A program made the translations under genes and the position numbers. From NCBI GenBank assembly GCA_029258695.1, contig JARIBR010000317.1, positions 1-7,892 of the forward strand: a stretch of DNA of 7,892 nucleotides. The letters are read 5' to 3'. Position 1 is the stretch's first letter. The number at the start of each line of letters is the position of its first letter. Positions 7,051-7,892 of the stretch are shown here, piece by piece. The DNA comes from Quadrisphaera sp. GTDB lineage: Bacteria; Actinomycetota; Actinomycetes; Actinomycetales; Quadrisphaeraceae. The notes beneath the pieces were generated by a model. It was not told the DNA's origin. It ran no database searches and saw only the letters and a program-made list of their open reading frames with translations.

Positions 7051-7892
7051 GTGACCGATCTGTTCAGCGCTGCGCGCGAGGTCGGCGGCCCGCCCGGCGC
7101 AGGGCCGGCCGCCCCGCCGGTCGACCGCGGGGCTCCGCTGGCGGTGCGCATGAGGCCGACCTCGCTCGACGAGGTGGTCGGGCAGGACCACCTCGTCGAG
7201 CCGGGCTCGCCGCTGCGGCGCCTCGCCGAGGGGGCCGAGGGCGCGGCCAGCCGGTCCGCGCCGGCGTCCGTGGTGCTGTGGGGCCCACCCGGCACGGGCA
7301 AGACCACGCTCGCCCAGGCGCTGTCACGCAGCGCCGGCCACCGGTTCGTCGCCCTCTCGGCGGTGACCGCCGGGGTGCGGGAGGTGCGCGCCGCGATGGA
7401 GACCGCCCAGCGCGCCCGCGAGGTGATGGACGAGCGCACCGTGCTCTTCCTCGACGAGGTGCACCGCTTCTCCAAGTCCCAGCAGGACGCCCTGCTGCCC
7501 GGTGTCGAGGCCGGCTGGGTGGTGCTCGTGGCCGCGACCACGGAGAACCCGTCCTTCAGCGTCGTCGCACCGCTGCTCTCCCGCTCCCTGCTGCTGACGC
7601 TGCGCCCGCTGGGGGACGAGGACGTGCTCGCCCTGATGCGGCGCGCGGTCAGCGACCCGCGTGGGCTCGGCGACGAGGTGAGCCTGGACGACGACGCGGC
7701 GGAGCACCTCGTGCGGGTCTCCGGCGGTGACGCCCGCAAGGCGCTCACCGGGCTCGAGGCCGCGGCGGGGCTGGTCGCCGGGGCCCCGTCGCCGGACGCG
7801 CCGCGCATCACGCTGGACGTCGCCGAGCGCGCCGTGGACGTGGCCGTCGTCCGCTACGACCGCGAGGGTGACCAGCACTACGACGTCGCCTC
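7051..7892 (+). CDS. rarA: Replication-associated recombination protein A (RarA/MgsA), N-terminal part (runs off the window)
   Basis: The GTG at 7051 is the first start after an in-frame TGA at 6988. The 280 residues seen are open to the window edge, and full-length relatives have roughly 420-480 residues. RarA is a clamp-loader-like AAA+ ATPase that acts with single-strand binding protein at stalled or gapped replication forks. The hallmarks are in order: the N-terminal PLAVRMRP (29-36) and VVGQDHLV (42-49), Walker A GPPGTGKT (78-85), [11 protein letters not shown] (103-113), Walker [10 protein letters not shown] (132-140) followed by [10 protein letters not shown], sensor-1 ATTENPSF (162-169), arginine finger in LLSRS (R178), and sensor-2 GGDARKAL (225-232). 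The last residues, [13 protein letters not shown], are the start of the conserved region that leads into the tetramerisation part. An Ala/Pro/Gly-rich insert (about 11-28) precedes the core. The gene is transcribed away from the transporter operon and is probably independent of it. Confidence 0.95.
   Translation, partial: MTDLFSAAREVGGPPGAGPAAPPVDRGAPLAVRMRPTSLDEVVGQDHLVEPGSPLRRLAEGAEGAASRSAPASVVLWGPPGTGKTTLAQALSRSAGHRFVALSAVTAGVREVRAAMETAQRAREVMDERTVLFLDEVHRFSKSQQDALLPGVEAGWVVLVAATTENPSFSVVAPLLSRSLLLTLRPLGDEDVLALMRRAVSDPRGLGDEVSLDDDAAEHLVRVSGGDARKALTGLEAAAGLVAGAPSPDAPRITLDVAERAVDVAVVRYDREGDQHYDVA

Noticed and set aside
4544..7054. Open frame of 836 residues on the plus strand
   Set aside because: It is the antisense shadow of the MMPL transporter. 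The His/Arg/Gln/Asp-rich composition lacks any domain or membrane signal.
6879..7730. Plus-strand open frame of 283 residues overlapping rarA
   Set aside because: It is a different frame of the same strand as rarA and encodes Arg/Gly-rich sequence. The rarA frame has every expected AAA+ motif.

Overview
The window is very GC-rich, uses GTG starts freely, and encodes proteins typical of high-GC Gram-positive bacteria. It is best read as a chromosomal segment of an actinomycete (Actinomycetota). The family or genus cannot be fixed from this sequence alone. No tRNA, rRNA, CRISPR array, insertion sequence or phage gene is visible, and the five genes fill nearly all of the DNA.

Layout, left to right: (1) positions 1-622, minus strand: the N-terminal two thirds of a MASE1-type membrane sensor domain, cut off by the window edge, so its output domain is unseen. 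(2) A 123-base gap with one short GC hairpin just after the stop of the next gene. (3) Positions 746-3010, minus: a 754-residue protein with a C-terminal von Willebrand factor A (VWA) domain carrying a complete metal-ion-dependent adhesion site. (4) Positions 3015-4559, minus: a MoxR/ChlI-like AAA+ ATPase. (5) Positions 4556-6904, minus: an MMPL/RND-family transporter with the two characteristic Asp-Tyr pairs. (6) A 146-base divergent intergenic region with small inverted repeats. (7) Positions 7051 to the end, plus: the N-terminal about 280 residues of the replication-associated recombination ATPase RarA (MgsA).

The three central minus-strand genes look like one transcriptional unit read in the order transporter, AAA+ ATPase, VWA protein. 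The transporter stop and the ATPase start overlap in a GTGA. The ATPase stop lies 4 bases before the VWA start, and the VWA Shine-Dalgarno sequence is made from the last codons of the ATPase gene. The AAA+/VWA pair is a widespread actinobacterial pair resembling Mycobacterium tuberculosis Rv0958/Rv0959 (recalled family resemblance, not a search result). By analogy with other MoxR-VWA systems it may act as an ATP-driven chaperone or metal-insertion machine, and its client is unknown. The tight coupling to an MMPL transporter is the most interesting feature here, because it suggests the transporter or its cargo as a possible client. The flanking rarA and MASE1 genes appear to be independent units.
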